Shown one piece after another: positions 18,268 to 29,339 of a stretch of 64,000 nucleotides of DNA. Made by a program: the position numbers and the translations under genes. Location of the stretch: assembly GCA_037349105.1 (NCBI GenBank), contig JAYJMM010000034.1, positions 124,001-188,000 of the forward strand. The letters run 5' to 3'. Source of the stretch: Limnomonas spitsbergensis (taxonomy: Eukaryota; Chlorophyta; Chlorophyceae; Chlamydomonadales). The notes below the pieces were generated by a model. That model had not been told where the DNA came from and made no database searches. It saw only the letters and a program-made list of their open reading frames with translations. The stretch's first letter is position 1. Each line of letters opens with the position of its first letter.

Positions 18268-21200
18268 ATGCCGAGGCCGCCGATACCGGGCAGAGCTGCT
18301 CAGCCCGTAGGCTTTGAATATGTGAATGAGGAGGAGGACGACGAGGAGTGTTCTGAGGTGAAAGATGAGGAAACTGAGGAGCACAATGAGGACTACGGCA
18401 ACCTCGCTTGCACCTGCGCGCGATGCATGCGGCAGTTCAGTTCGACCCGAGAGGACCGAGGGCCCCGGATCGTTGCCATCGCTCAGATCCTGGCCGACAG
18501 CGAGGGCGGAAAAAGGGAAGAAATGCACATGCAGGACGCGTTCAATGTATGGTCGTCGGCAGAGTCGAACGATGTCGAACAGTAGGTAGCGGTTCTCAGT
18601 CATTCAGCCCTCCTGCTGACACCCACCTCCCGTCATGGGGTGCTGACACCGCCGCTGTGGACTGGATGGTTTATCTGTAGCAAGGCAGGCTGTGTTGCGA
18701 GCGCCATGCCTCAGGCACGGTCCTTCCCTGCTCCATGCAATGTTCTTGTTGTCCCCATGCAACATCCCTCCTATGCCACATGCACCGTCATACCATGCCC
18801 TTCGCACTAACCTCCCTGCCCCATGCATCGTCCTCAAAGACCACGTGCACTGTCCTCCCATGTCACGTGATCTGTCCACCTATCCTCCATGCACCGCCCT
18901 CCCATGCCTAATGCACTGCCCTCACGTGCTTCGCGCCCTGCTCTCCCCATGCTCCATGCCCTGGCCTCCTACATCCCGTGCACTGTCCTTCCATGCCCTA
19001 ACACCGCCCTCCGATGTCCCAAGATCTGTCATCCCATGGCCCATGACGTGTCCTCCCATGGTGCATTCACTGTCTTCCCATGCACTGTCCTCCTCTGCCC
19101 TATTCACTATCCTCCCTTTCCCCGGTCACTATCCTCCCATGCTCCATTCTCTGCCCTCCCATGCTCCATTCACTGTCCTCACATGCCCCATTCACTGCCC
19201 TCCCATGCTCCATTCACTGCCCTCCCATGCTCCATTCACTGTCCTCACATGCTCCATTCACCGCCCTCCCATGTCCCATTCACTGTCCTCCCATGCTCCA
19301 TTCACTGCCCTCCCATGCTCCAATCACTGCCCTCACATGTCCCATTCACTGTCCTCCCATGCTCCATTCATTGTCCTCCCATGTCCCATTCACAGCCCTC
19401 CCTTTCTCCGGTCACTATCCTCCCATGCTCCATTCACTGCCCTCCCATGCTCCATTCACTGTTCTCACATGCTCCATTCACTGCCCTCCCATGCCCCATT
19501 CGCTGTCCTCCCATGCTCCATTCACCGTCCTTCCATGCCCCATCCATTGCCCTCCCATGCCCCATTCACCGTCCTCCCATGCTCCATTCACCGTCCTTCC
19601 ATGCCCCATTCACTGTCCTCCCATGCTCCATTCACTGTCCTCCCATGCTCCATTCACTGCCCTCACATGTCTCATTCATTGTCCTCACAAGCTCCATTCA
19701 CTGTCCCCACATGTCCCATTCACTGTCCTCACATGCTCCATTCACTGTCCCCACATGCCCCATTCATTGCCCTCCCATGCCCCATTCACCGTCATCCCAT
19801 GCTCCATTCCCTGTCCTCGCATTCGCAGGTGCAAACAATTTCTGTCAAACAACACTGTTTACGACCTCGACAAGGAGACCCAGGCGGACATTGCCAATGA
19901 GATCGTGATCCTGGCCGCGCAGCTGGGCCATGCCGAGCTCATCCACACCCTGGTGGCGCATGGCGCAAACCTTGAGACGCCATGCTCCCAAAAGTGCGGA
20001 AACCCTCGTAACTAGCCCCCCCGAGTAGCGCAAATTGGGGGACGTCGTGTGCGAAAAACCACATGAGGAGAGGAATGACAGGATGCCTGTGCATGGACCT
20101 GCCTCATGGAACTTGTGCCAGCCTAACAGTGCAAGAGGGTAGGGTCCTTTCCTGAGATGCGTTGTGCATGCCCGCCTGTCTGTTGTGCCCTTCTTCCACA
20201 CCACCTTACTCCCCCGGACCGCCCCCCTACACACACTGCCTAGAACTTTGTGTATACCCGCCTGCCAGTCGTGCTCTTCCTTACTTAAGCAGTGCACTTG
20301 GCTGCATGCAAGCCCTGCCATGCCGGGCGCATGCAACACTCGTGTGCGGTGCCCTTGGCTGTGCTCAAGTCCTGCCCATGGGTGCGGTCCGCGCATCTCT
20401 GTGGTGTGCTTATGGCTGTCCCATGCGGGCGCATTGGGCTCACGGTTTCAAAGAGCATCGGTGCCTGCTCATCCGCAAGCAACTGTCCTCTCAGGAACAC
20501 CACCCGCCCACTCCCGCCCACTCCCGCCCACTCCCGCCCACTCCCGCCCGGGACACATGTTCAATTCAAGGGGCTACAAAACTAGCGCCCTTGCTTACGT
20601 TTGTTTTTGGCAAAGGGTTTACCCCCCCGCCTTTTTCAAGCGCTACATTTGGGGTTCCCTGCCCTGATGGGACCCCGAATTGCCCACTCCTGCTCACTTC
20701 TCCTTTGCACCAGTCCCAGTTGGACGGCTACCGCGCTCATGCTGCCATCCATGTGGTGGCGCAGGCATTCCAAGTTTCCGCTGCTTGCTCATCCGCAAGC
20801 CACTGTCCTCTCAGGAACACCACCCGCCCACTCCCACCCACTTCCTCTTTTTCCCCAGTAGGAGGGCCACCGCACTCATGCACGCGGCCCACAACGGCTT
20901 CCTGCCCGTGGTGGAGGTCCTGCTACATTTGGGCGCCAAGCAAGACACCACAGACTCCAATGGCTACACCGCCCTGATGCTGGCAACCTTCAGCGACAGG
21001 TCCTCGGTGACAGAGGCCTTAGTGAGCAGAGGAGCAAAGGTGGGTGCGGCCTGTGGGCAGCTGGGCAGGGGTGGGTAGCTGGGGTTGGAGGAGGGAGCAA
21101 GGGTGGGTGCTGACGGTCGGTGGCGGAGCGTGGGTGGGTAGCTGGGGTTGGAGGAGGGAGCAAGGGTGGGGGCTGATTGTCGGTGGCGGAGCAGGGATGG

Positions 21201-24200
21201 GTTGTTGGGGTGGGTGGAGGGAGCAAGGGTGGGTGCTGATTGTCGGTGGCGGAGCAGGGATGGGTTGTTGGGGTGGGAGGAGGGAGCAAGGGTGAGTGCT
21301 GACGGTGGGTGGCGGAGCAGGGATGGGTTGCCAGGGTGGGAGGAAGGAGCAAGGTTGGATGCTGATTGTGGGCGGCAGAGCAGGGAAGGGTTGTTGGGAT
21401 ACACAGCTTAAATGCGCCCGCTGACACGTGCATCTCTTTTGGCCCTCAGGTTGATTTGGCAGACCGCAGGGGCTTCACGGCATTGCACCACGCCGCGGAG
21501 CACGGCAGCATCAACTCGCTGCACATCCTGCTGGCAGCCGGCGCCCCCATCGGTGCGCTGGATGGCTCAAATGCCACGCCATACATGGTGGCGGAGGAGA
21601 ACTACCGCCAGCCGGTCATGGATGCCCTGAAGAAGGCCATGGTCAAGGTGCGTGGTTGATGGGAACGGGGGGGATCCAGGTTGGGGGTAAGGGTTTAGGA
21701 GTAGGGGAGGTTGGTGCATGGGATGAGGGCAGAAAGTGCATGAGTCAGTGGGGTCAGTGCATATGGTACAGAAGGGCAGTGTATGGGGGCAGGGGGTATA
21801 GGAGGACAGGGCAGGGGGTATGGGAGGACAGGGCAGGAAGGATGGAAGGACGTGGCCTGGGGCGCGACAGGACAGGGCAGGGGGTATGGGAAGAAAGGGC
21901 TTGGCAAGCCGGTGCCCTCCACCTGACTGATCTGTGCTGCCTGTGGGACAGGCAAAGCTGCGAGAGCGGAGAGACCAGCGGAAGGCGCTTGCACCTGCTG
22001 GGAGCATCAGGGAGCAGCTGAGTGAGCAGGAGCGGGCGCAGAGAGAAGCGGCGGCGAACAGCGTAGGTTCTAGCTCGGGGTGGCGCGGCTGACTGTCTTT
22101 GCCGGTTTCCTTGCTGGTTTCCTCCCGATTCGCTCTGGCTGGCCCTTTCGAAAAAGGCTTTGGGCGGTTTCGTTACCTTCATGATAATAATAATAATAAC
22201 AGCAGTTGGGGGGTGTCATTCCTTTCATGGAGGAATCTCATTGAAGGGGATCAGGTCTGGAAGCCTTTGGGTTGCCCAGGCATATGCTTGTGCGGTCCGT
22301 GGCGTGGTTGCAGCTTGGTGGGATTTGGGTGCTGTGATTACCGCGGGACCTCTTCTACAAGAGGCGCTAAGCATTGTGCTCTTGCACGGTCAGCCGTCAC
22401 GCGTGGTTGTCATGTGCCATTGACGTTCAGATCGCCTCATTGGATTGTACTGGGTGACCTGTGATGGGGGGGGCAGTGCATGGTACGATGGGGCAGGGCT
22501 TGGTGCGATCTGGTACTATAGATCGCTACCAAGCGTATTGTACTCATCAATCAAATGCTGTGGAACTGCACCGTGGGAATTGTCACTCATTCGAAGTTCT
22601 TGAGAGTCGGGGAAATGAAGCCTGCGTGCGCTTCGGCAGAATTCGGGGACTACAAAACAATCTTGAGAGTCTCTGGGAATAAGGACAGGGTGATGGTGAC
22701 CCTCAGCGTTGTTTCAGTGCGTAACAAAACAGAGGCCACTTGGCAGGCACCATTGGGCAGATGGGGAGCAAACTTTGTCCGGCCCATGGCCTTTGGCCCG
22801 CCAACCTGCGGCGCTGGCTGTGCAAGGCCCTCCCGGCTCTAGGCGGTGTTGTAGCCGGATTTTAGCTGAAGCATTATCGATGAAGCAGATGATGCCTTAT
22901 GTTTTATTTGTTTTATGATACCTAGTCTGCCCACTTTTTAAAAGCATCGATTCTTCCATCAGTGTGTTGATGCCCTGCGCGCCCTGCAGGTAGCAGAGAT
23001 GCCGCTGATGGAGAAGCATCGTCCATTGAGCACTCGATGCCCTGCACACCCTGCAGGTAGCGGACATGCTGCTGATGGAGGAGCAGGAGGCGAAAGCAGC
23101 CAAAGAGCAGAAGATGAAGATGAAAAAAGGTAAGAGGCCGCGGTGCCATGTCCACGTTAGCGGTATATTATTGAAGTTACGATAGAGGTTGACAATTATA
23201 TAAGTGGCCAACTGGTCACACTTCCACGTATTTATATGGGTGGCCAGCTGGTCACACTTTCACATTCAGGTTATACTGCATCAGCAGTGGCTTAGGTCAG
23301 GGTTTGGGGCTGTACGTGTGGCCATGCTTCCACACACGTCCTGGCTACATTATTAAGTGGTGGCTTTGGGTTTGGGATCGTTTGGGATTGGTTCGGGGCT
23401 GTGTGGGAGGCTGTGGATGTACATCCTGGCAATTGGATGTACATCCTCGCTATTGGATGTACATCTCTCGCTATTGGATGTGCATCCTCGCTAGATTGTA
23501 GAAGTAATTGCGCGTATCCATGGCTTTGTACTTTTTTTACGAATCACCAATGGGCAATGGGAATTGGAAAGCAACCTCCTGACACTGAGGGACAGGCATG
23601 AGGAAAGAGATAAGGGACAGACATGAGGGAAAGAGAGCGTTGCTGCTCTCCAGTGTTGTTGTTACAGTGTGGCCACTTTCAGGGGGCTGCTGGGCAGACA
23701 CCACTGGGGCCAAATGATCAGTGATACCCCATCAGCAGATAAACCCTTAACCCTAAACCCTAGCAGCCACCATTGGGGCCAAATGATGGCCGGCCTATGG
23801 CCAGGGGTAGGACATGTGCAATGAACCCATGGTCACATGCAGGGACGCCGCAGAAAAGTAGCTGAAAGTAGCTGAAAAGTAGCTCCTGGTATATTGAATT
23901 CGAGTCAGCTCCTGAGGAAGCTTGAGTGGCATGACTCCTTTCGTTGCCTGTTTCAGGTAAGGCCAAAGCCGCAGCTGCCAGCGTCCCTCCGAAGCGTAAC
24001 TTGGCCCGGGCCTGGCGCAACGCACCTTCAGGCAGCGATGCAGGCAGCGACCAGGACGAGCTCGGAGCCTCCCCCTCGCAGCTCCCCATGCGTTCTGTGA
24101 GACTGGAGACGGCAGAGCCGTGGCAGCAGGAGGCAGGCGGAACCAGCAGCAGCAGCAGGGGTACCTCAGGGGCCCATGCTGGCGGTGGCGGCGGCGCCTC

Positions 24201-27200
24201 CTCCTCGTCACGGAGCGGGGGTAAGCCGGGGGGCAGCGACGCGGCTGGAGGGAGTCATGAAAGAGCAGGAGCGGCTGCGAGGCAGCAACAACACGCATGG
24301 GCCTCCTCGGCCAAGCCAGGCCCGGGGGGCAAGGGGGGCGCTGCGACCAGAGGGGGGTCTGCAGGGGCACCACTCGGGCACGCCCCGAGTGGGGCGGACA
24401 GCGCCCACGCAGCTGTGTCGGCAGCGCCCGCTGACGAGGCGGATGCTGCCGCGCCCTCTCACAAGGATTTCGAGTGGCAGCCGGGGGACTCTGCGGAGCC
24501 TCTGCGGCTGGTGTGGGAGGCGCTGCTGGAGGAAGCGGCGCGATGCCTGGAGGAAGATAGGCAGCCGGAGATGCTGCGTAGAGTCACGCAACTCATGGCA
24601 TGGTGCGCTGACGCCGGCATCAGTGTCAAGTACGGTCGTAAGGTATAGGGTATGCAGGGCCGGGGGGGCAGGTTGCAACCCTGGAACCCTGAACCCTAAA
24701 CTGCAGCGTACGGGGTGCAGGGGGGGTCCAGAAGAGATTCAAACCTGCCTGCAACCCTAAATGGTCAACCCTAAATTGTGCAAGGTATGGGGCGCAGGTG
24801 GGAGCAGAAGGGGTTCAAACCAGCCTGAAACCCTTTACCCTGAATCATGCAAGGTATGGGGCACTGGGGCATTCGACTTTTCATCACAACCTTTACGAGG
24901 TTCGCCCTTAATCCTCAACTGCAAGATGGGCAGGGGTGCGGACCTTAAAAGGGCTTGTGAACTCTTGTCACCTGGACTTGGTTGAGGTCTGCGAGGCACG
25001 GGGCTTTGCAGTTGTGCAGGGGAGGGGGAGGGGGGAGGGAACTTGTGGAGATGTGTGCTAAGTGTGGAATCAGTTCCTCCTTTTCTATGACCAACGCGCG
25101 ACGCCCTCCTTTGCCCACATGCACACCGAACTCTGACTCACAGCAAACCGATACGCCTCTAGGGCTTGGGTCCAGGGAGTACCCCATCATGGCTGCAGCA
25201 TAAGTCGGGACTGCAACATCTGTGTTCAGAGCCCAAGTTACGTTCAGATGCTTCCAAACTCCGCTTCCATGATGCTTATTTGAGGCATTTCAAGAATTCG
25301 CCTCTGCCTCGCCTCTGCCTCACTCCTCTGAAGGTGCAACAACGCCTTGAGGCCGTCGGTCCTGCCCGATCAGCGCTGCGAGCGGCCACCACCGCAGCCC
25401 TGCCCTCCATCCCCGCCCTGCAAGGTGCCCTCCGGGCGGCCAAGCCCGTCCGCAGCCTGCTGGATGCCAAGCTCATCACGCAGGCAGAGACGCAGCTGGA
25501 GGCGGCGACCAAGCAGGAGGACCAGAACAAGTGGAGGGAGCTGGCGGCGGGGCTGTCGTGGCAGCAGGCAGCGGCTGCAGCGGCAGCAGTGGGGGTGAAG
25601 GTGAGGCTTCACGAAAGGGCAGCAGCAGCGGGAGTGCTAGGGAGGTTCCAAAAACTAAAATTCGAGTTTTCACGAAAAGGCAGCGGCAGAAGTGGGGGTG
25701 AAGGTGAGGCTTTACCGAAAGGTGGCGGCATCAGGGGTGTACTGGTATCAGTGAGGATTCACAAGAAGGCAGCAGCTGTGGGAGTGCAGGGGAGGTTACA
25801 CAAAAAGGCAGCAGCAGCGGGAATGCAAGGGAGGTTGCACGGAGGGGGGAAAAAGTTTCCACGAAAAGGCGGCGGCAGCAGGAGGATTGCGGATATGAGA
25901 TTTCACCAGGGCAGCAGCAGCCTGGGGGGGGAGATGAGGTTTTACATACAGAGAGCAGCCCGATCCCGCTCTCCAACGGGCGTTTGTTTGCCTTTTTATA
26001 ACGCACACTCTCCTTTAGACTTGTCTTCTCAAACCCAAGCTTGTCTGCTCAAACCCAAGCTTGTCTGCTCAAACCCAAGCTTGTCTGCTCAAACCCAAGC
26101 TTGTCTGCTCAAACCCTAGCTTGTCTGCTCAAACCCTAGCTTGTCTTCTCAAACCCAAGCTTGTCTGCTCAAACCCAAGCTTGTCTGCTCAAACCCTAGC
26201 TTGTCTTCTCAAACTTAAGCTTGTCTTCTCAAACCCAAGCTTGTCTGCTCAAACCCAAGCTTGTCTGCCCAAACCCAAGCTTGTCTGCTCAAACCCAAGC
26301 TTGTCTGCTCAAACCCAAGCTTGTCTGCTCAAACCCAAGCTTGTCTGCTCAAACCCTAGCTTGTCTGCTCAAACCCAAGCTTGTCTGCTCAAACCCAAGC
26401 TTGTCTGCTCAAACCCAAGCTTGTCTGCTCAAACCCAAGCTTGTCTGCTCAAACCCAAGCTTGTCTGCTCAAACCCTAGCTTGTCTGCTCAAACCCAAGC
26501 TTGTCTGCTCAAACCCTAGCTTGTCTGCTCAAACCCTAGCTTGTCTGCTCAAACCCAAGCTTGTCTGCTCAAACCCAAGCTTGTCTGCTCAAACCCAAGC
26601 TTGTCTGCTCAAACCCAAGCTTGTCTGCTCAAACCCTAGCTTGTCTGCTCAAACCCTAGCTTGTCTGCTCAAACCCTAGCTTGTCTGCTCAAACCCTAGC
26701 TTGTCTGCTCAAACCCAAGCTTGTCTGCTCAAACCCAAGCTTGTCTGCTCAAACCCTAGCTTGTCTGCTCAAACCCAAGCTTGTCTGCTCAAACCCTAGC
26801 TTGTCTGCTCAAACCCAAGCTTGTCTGCTCAAACCCTAGCTTGTCTGCTCAAACCCTAGCTTGTCTGCTCAAACCCAAGCTTGTCTGCTCAAACCCTAGC
26901 TTGTCTGCTCAAACCCAAGCTTGTCTGCTCTAACCCAAGCTTGTCTTCTCAAACCCAAGCTTGTCTGCTCAAACCCTAGCTTGTCTGCTCAAACCCAAGC
27001 TTGTCTGCTCAAACCCAAGCTTGTCTGCTCAAACCCAAGCTTGTCTGCTCAAACCCTAGCTTGTCTGCTCAAACCCTAGCTTGTCTGCTCAAACCCTAGC
27101 TTGTCTGCTCAAACCCAAGCTTGTCTTCTCAAACCCAAGCTTGTCTGCTCAAACCCAAGCTTGTCTGCTCAAACCCAAGCTTGTCTGCTCAAACCCTAGC

Positions 27201-28072
27201 TTGTCTGCTCAAACCCAAGCTTGTCTGCTCAAACCCTAGCTTGTCTGCTCAAACCCTAGCTTGTCTTCTCAAACCCAAGCTTGTCTGCTCAAACCCTAGC
27301 TTGTCTGCTCAAACCCTAGCTTGTCTGCTCAAACCCAAGCTTGTCTGCTCAAACCCAAGCTTGTCTGCTCAAACCCAAGCTTGTCTGCTCAAACCCAAGC
27401 TTGTCTTCAATTCTGCATGCCTCCACACCCTGCCCTGTCCCTCCATTCCTCATCTCAGGCCAGCTCCGCCGAGCCTGCTGTCCATCGTGCCGGGCCTGTG
27501 TTGCCAGACTCCCTAGACGACGATGACAGCAGAACCCATATCAGGAGCACCGCTGCTGCTGACGTTGCAGCCACTGCGGCCCTCCAAGGGGCGGACCCGA
27601 ACGACCCCACCGTCCATGGCTTGGATGTGGAGATGGAGTGCGTGGTGTGCCTGTCAGCACCCAAGCAGACGTGCTGTATCCCCTGCGGCCACGTGTGCAT
27701 GGTTGGTGCTTTTGATGGTGCCATGGCCCCCTAACACCGTCTGTTGCTTTGATGGTGTTTTCGCTGTGCACAAGGTTGTGTGGGGGGGGAGGGGCTCACG
27801 CTGGGCTTGCTGCCGTGCTCCATGGTGTGAGCGGGCGTGAGTAGATCTTAGGTAGATCTTAGGTAGATGTTAGTGTCCCGCCCTCTCTCCCTCTTGCGAT
27901 CACGACATTGACCTTTCGCTTAGCTGGTCCGTCCTCTGACATCTGAAATCTGCCGATTGCCTCTCTGTGTCCCGTGTAGTGCACCCAGTGCAGTGCGGAG
28001 ATTGAGAGCAAAGATCGTCTGTGCCCCGTCTGCCGCACGCCCCTGGACATGTGTCTCGAGATCCTTTCATGA
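18268..28072 (+). CDS. Ankyrin-repeat protein with C-terminal RING finger (probable E3 ubiquitin ligase)
   Basis: Ten exons: 18268-18581, 19829-19993, 20859-21039, 21450-21647, 21952-22062, 23057-23129, 23957-24642, 25334-25600, 27459-27701, 27980-28072. Phases join cleanly into about 776 residues. Residues 1-104 are acidic with a short Cys pair (CTCARC). About four ankyrin repeats span 115-260 (ATALMHAAHNG, GYTALMLA, RRGFTALHHAAEHG...LLAAGA). A Lys/Glu/Arg-rich, probably coiled-coil stretch follows (287-347), then a Gly/Ser/Ala-rich linker and helical region (348-665). A C3HC4 RING closes the protein (726-764). This layout fits ubiquitin ligases in which ankyrin repeats recruit the substrate; the substrate is unknown. 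Almost every intron carries junction-derived tandem repeats. The exon 1/2 and 2/3 junctions are the least certain. Confidence 0.82.
18690..19815 (+). repeat. 22-bp C-rich array in ankyrin-RING intron 1
   Basis: Regular 22-base units from about 19130 (core CATTCACTGTCCTCCCATG), about 31 copies, with a more diverged region to the left. The array runs directly into the acceptor of exon 2, whose own pyrimidine tract (CCATTCCCTGTCCTCGCATTCGCAG) is a further diverged unit. So the polypyrimidine tract itself appears to have been amplified. The long ORFs across it are repeat translations. Confidence 0.9.
20460..20858 (+). repeat. Duplicated intron end with decoy exon 3 start
   Basis: The segment starting CTGCTCATCCGCAAGC, followed by GTCCTCTCAGGAACACC and a 10-bp CCCACTCCCG-type repeat, occurs at about 20465 and again at about 20788. 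Between them, at about 20713-20745, GGACGGCTACCGCGCTCATG mimics the real exon 3 start GGAGGGCCACCGCACTCATG at 20861. The decoy reading frame breaks within about ten codons. Confidence 0.75.
21040..21410 (+). repeat. ~62-bp repeat of exon 3 end and donor
   Basis: Exon 3 ends GGAGCAAAG|GTGGGTGC. About five units downstream repeat GGGAGCAAGGGTGGGTGCTG with a spacer rich in GGTGGCGGAGCAGGGATGGG. Each unit therefore carries a copy of the exon end and 5' splice site. Confidence 0.85.
22119..22203 (+). repeat. Dispersed short repeat with microsatellite tail
   Basis: GGTTTCCTCCCGATTCGCTC, then TGGCTGGCCCTTTCGAAAAA and a tail of (AAT)n ending AAC. A related copy with an (AAC)n tail is in the DNA-PKcs gene at 32190-32272. 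A copy at about 10185-10245 belongs to the displaced exon 5 block. A common core plus variable 3' simple-repeat tail is SINE-like, but the family is not recognised. Confidence 0.5.
22975..23056 (+). repeat. Decoy copy of exon 6 acceptor
   Basis: GCCCTGCAGGTAGCAGAGATGCCGCTGATGGAG-type sequence at 22983-23015 duplicates the real junction at 23046-23080 (CCCTGCAG|GTAGCGGACATGCTGCTGATGG). The decoy loses the reading frame soon after, so only the second copy extends to a donor. Confidence 0.8.
25601..26020 (+). repeat. Ladder of exon 8 end/donor copies in intron 8
   Basis: Exon 8 ends GGGGGTGAAG|GTGAGGCTTCACGAAAGG. Within 90 bases GGGGGTGAAGGTGAGGCTTT recurs (25694), followed by several diverged units with the core CAC(A/G)A(A/G)AAGGCAGCAGCAGCGGGA. 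The block continues into the 20-bp minisatellite and is duplicated at the left edge of the window. Confidence 0.75.
26021..27407 (+). repeat. 20-bp minisatellite, about 69 units (copy 2)
   Basis: Same unit as 371-1170 (AAACCCAAGCTTGTCTGCTC and the CCTAGC variant), here filling most of intron 8 of the ankyrin-RING gene up to about 50 bases before the exon 9 acceptor. The two loci share the unit and flank but differ in copy number (about 69 against 40). Confidence 0.95.
27459..28072 (+). other. C3HC4 RING finger, split by an intron
   Basis: Exon 9 ends CVVCLSAPKQTCCIPCGHVC-M and exon 10 begins CTQC, ending CPVCRTPLDMCLEILS-stop. Zinc ligands in order are C726, C729, C741, H743, C747, C750, C761, C764, with C-x2-C, C-x-H-x3-C-x2-C and C-x2-C spacing. 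The intron falls between the H743 loop and C747. The RING at the extreme C terminus resembles the RING-HC group found in IAP-type ligases. Confidence 0.92.
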
Positions 28073-29339
28073 CAGGCGCATGCTCAGGGGGGGGGTTGCA
28101 GCTGAGGACATATTCGCTTGGAGGTGGCAGCTTAAGACCTATGCATTTTTCTCATGAGGGGTCGAGAGATGGCGATGGAGGACTTTGTTTGGAGGCTGTA
28201 ACTCGCGACAGGCGCATGCTGCCGCAGGCTGCGTCCGAGGTGTTATTCTTCTGGAGACTGCAACAGCTCACTGCCCACTGTCTCGAAGTGAACAGTGCCG
28301 GACCGTGGGGAGTGATTTGGAATTGCAACTATTTTTTTGTCTCATGACTAATGCTGGCATGATTGCACACCACACGTACCGTATTAGCAGTAAGTAGTTG
28401 CGTACTGCAGTTTCCCGATTTTTAAACTGTTTCGTTGTTTACTAGCCAGTGTAAGCCAGGGTTACCCCCTGTCTATGCAAAACGATGGTGGATATTGCTT
28501 ATCCATTGCCCCGATGGGAAGAACCTGGCCTTAGACTGCTGTGACAGAGAACATGCTGTTAGTTCTGGGGTAGGCCTCGGTAGTCCATGTACGTAAATCC
28601 TGAATGCTGAACGATCAGCCCTAGTCCACGATTACGTTACACATCTGGGCCCTGGTCATAAAGGCATGGCTGCGTCAGAGGTCGGCTGTCTGGTTGGATA
28701 GTGTTGAACCCTAAACCCTGAGACTGACAGGTCCCGGATATGGTAATACGGACGTAGGGGATGTTTCAGGGTGCTAGACTTGAGTCCGTGTTGGAGGTAG
28801 TTACAGTGAAAGGGGGTTACACTTGGGTCTGTAGCCCTGTACAGGGTTTAGCTTGCTTGCGAAGGACTAGGGGGTTATGGAGGGGACGGCAAGGATGGAA
28901 AAGCTTGAGATAACATGGAGGACTGTCGGGTTGAGTTTGTGGAACGGAGCAGCAACATAATTTGTTTCATTTTAGAACCAGAAGCAGGTTGAGGAGCACG
29001 CTAGTCATACATGTTATCATGTCCGTCATCATGTCACACCAGGATCAACAGGCAACTTGCACCCTTGAAATCTGGAAAACCAACACTACCAGCAGCTGGA
29101 GGATTCCGCTCCATCATTGAGATGATCTGCACAGTTTGGACAGTCACACAGCATTATGGTGAAGATGTTCACGGGTCGGTCGATAAATGCGGAGCACCGG
29201 AGGTGGTTGGTTGCCCACTTGCTGAACCCAAACCCTAGCAATCTAGCATCGTCAGCAAAACTCATCTCGCTTCTACTTAGACGCCAAAACAATGATCTGC
29301 TTACAATCCTTCTGGCAATGTGTTTGAAATCATCATAGA
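28073..29339. other. Intergenic region between ankyrin-RING and DNA-PKcs genes
   Basis: About 1.3 kb with no supported reading frame. A short AACCCTAAACCCT telomere-like run lies near 28708. The DNA-PKcs promoter should be here, but I see no clear TATA box near the ATG. Confidence 0.5.

Larger units (their letters stand above)
19829..21647 (+). other. Ankyrin-repeat region of the ankyrin-RING gene
   Basis: Three exons (19829-19993, 20859-21039, 21450-21647) encode about four ankyrin repeats. Landmarks are AAQLGHAELIHTLVAHGANL, TALMHAAHNGFLPVVEVLL, NGYTALMLA and GFTALHHAAEHGSINSLHIL. Helix-turn-helix spacing of about 33 residues is kept across the exon joints, which supports the chosen splice sites. 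Confidence 0.88.

Noticed and set aside
18692..20015. Three long plus-strand ORFs rich in Cys, His, Pro and Ser
   Set aside because: The 22-bp repeat read in all three frames, lying in intron 1 of the ankyrin-RING gene.
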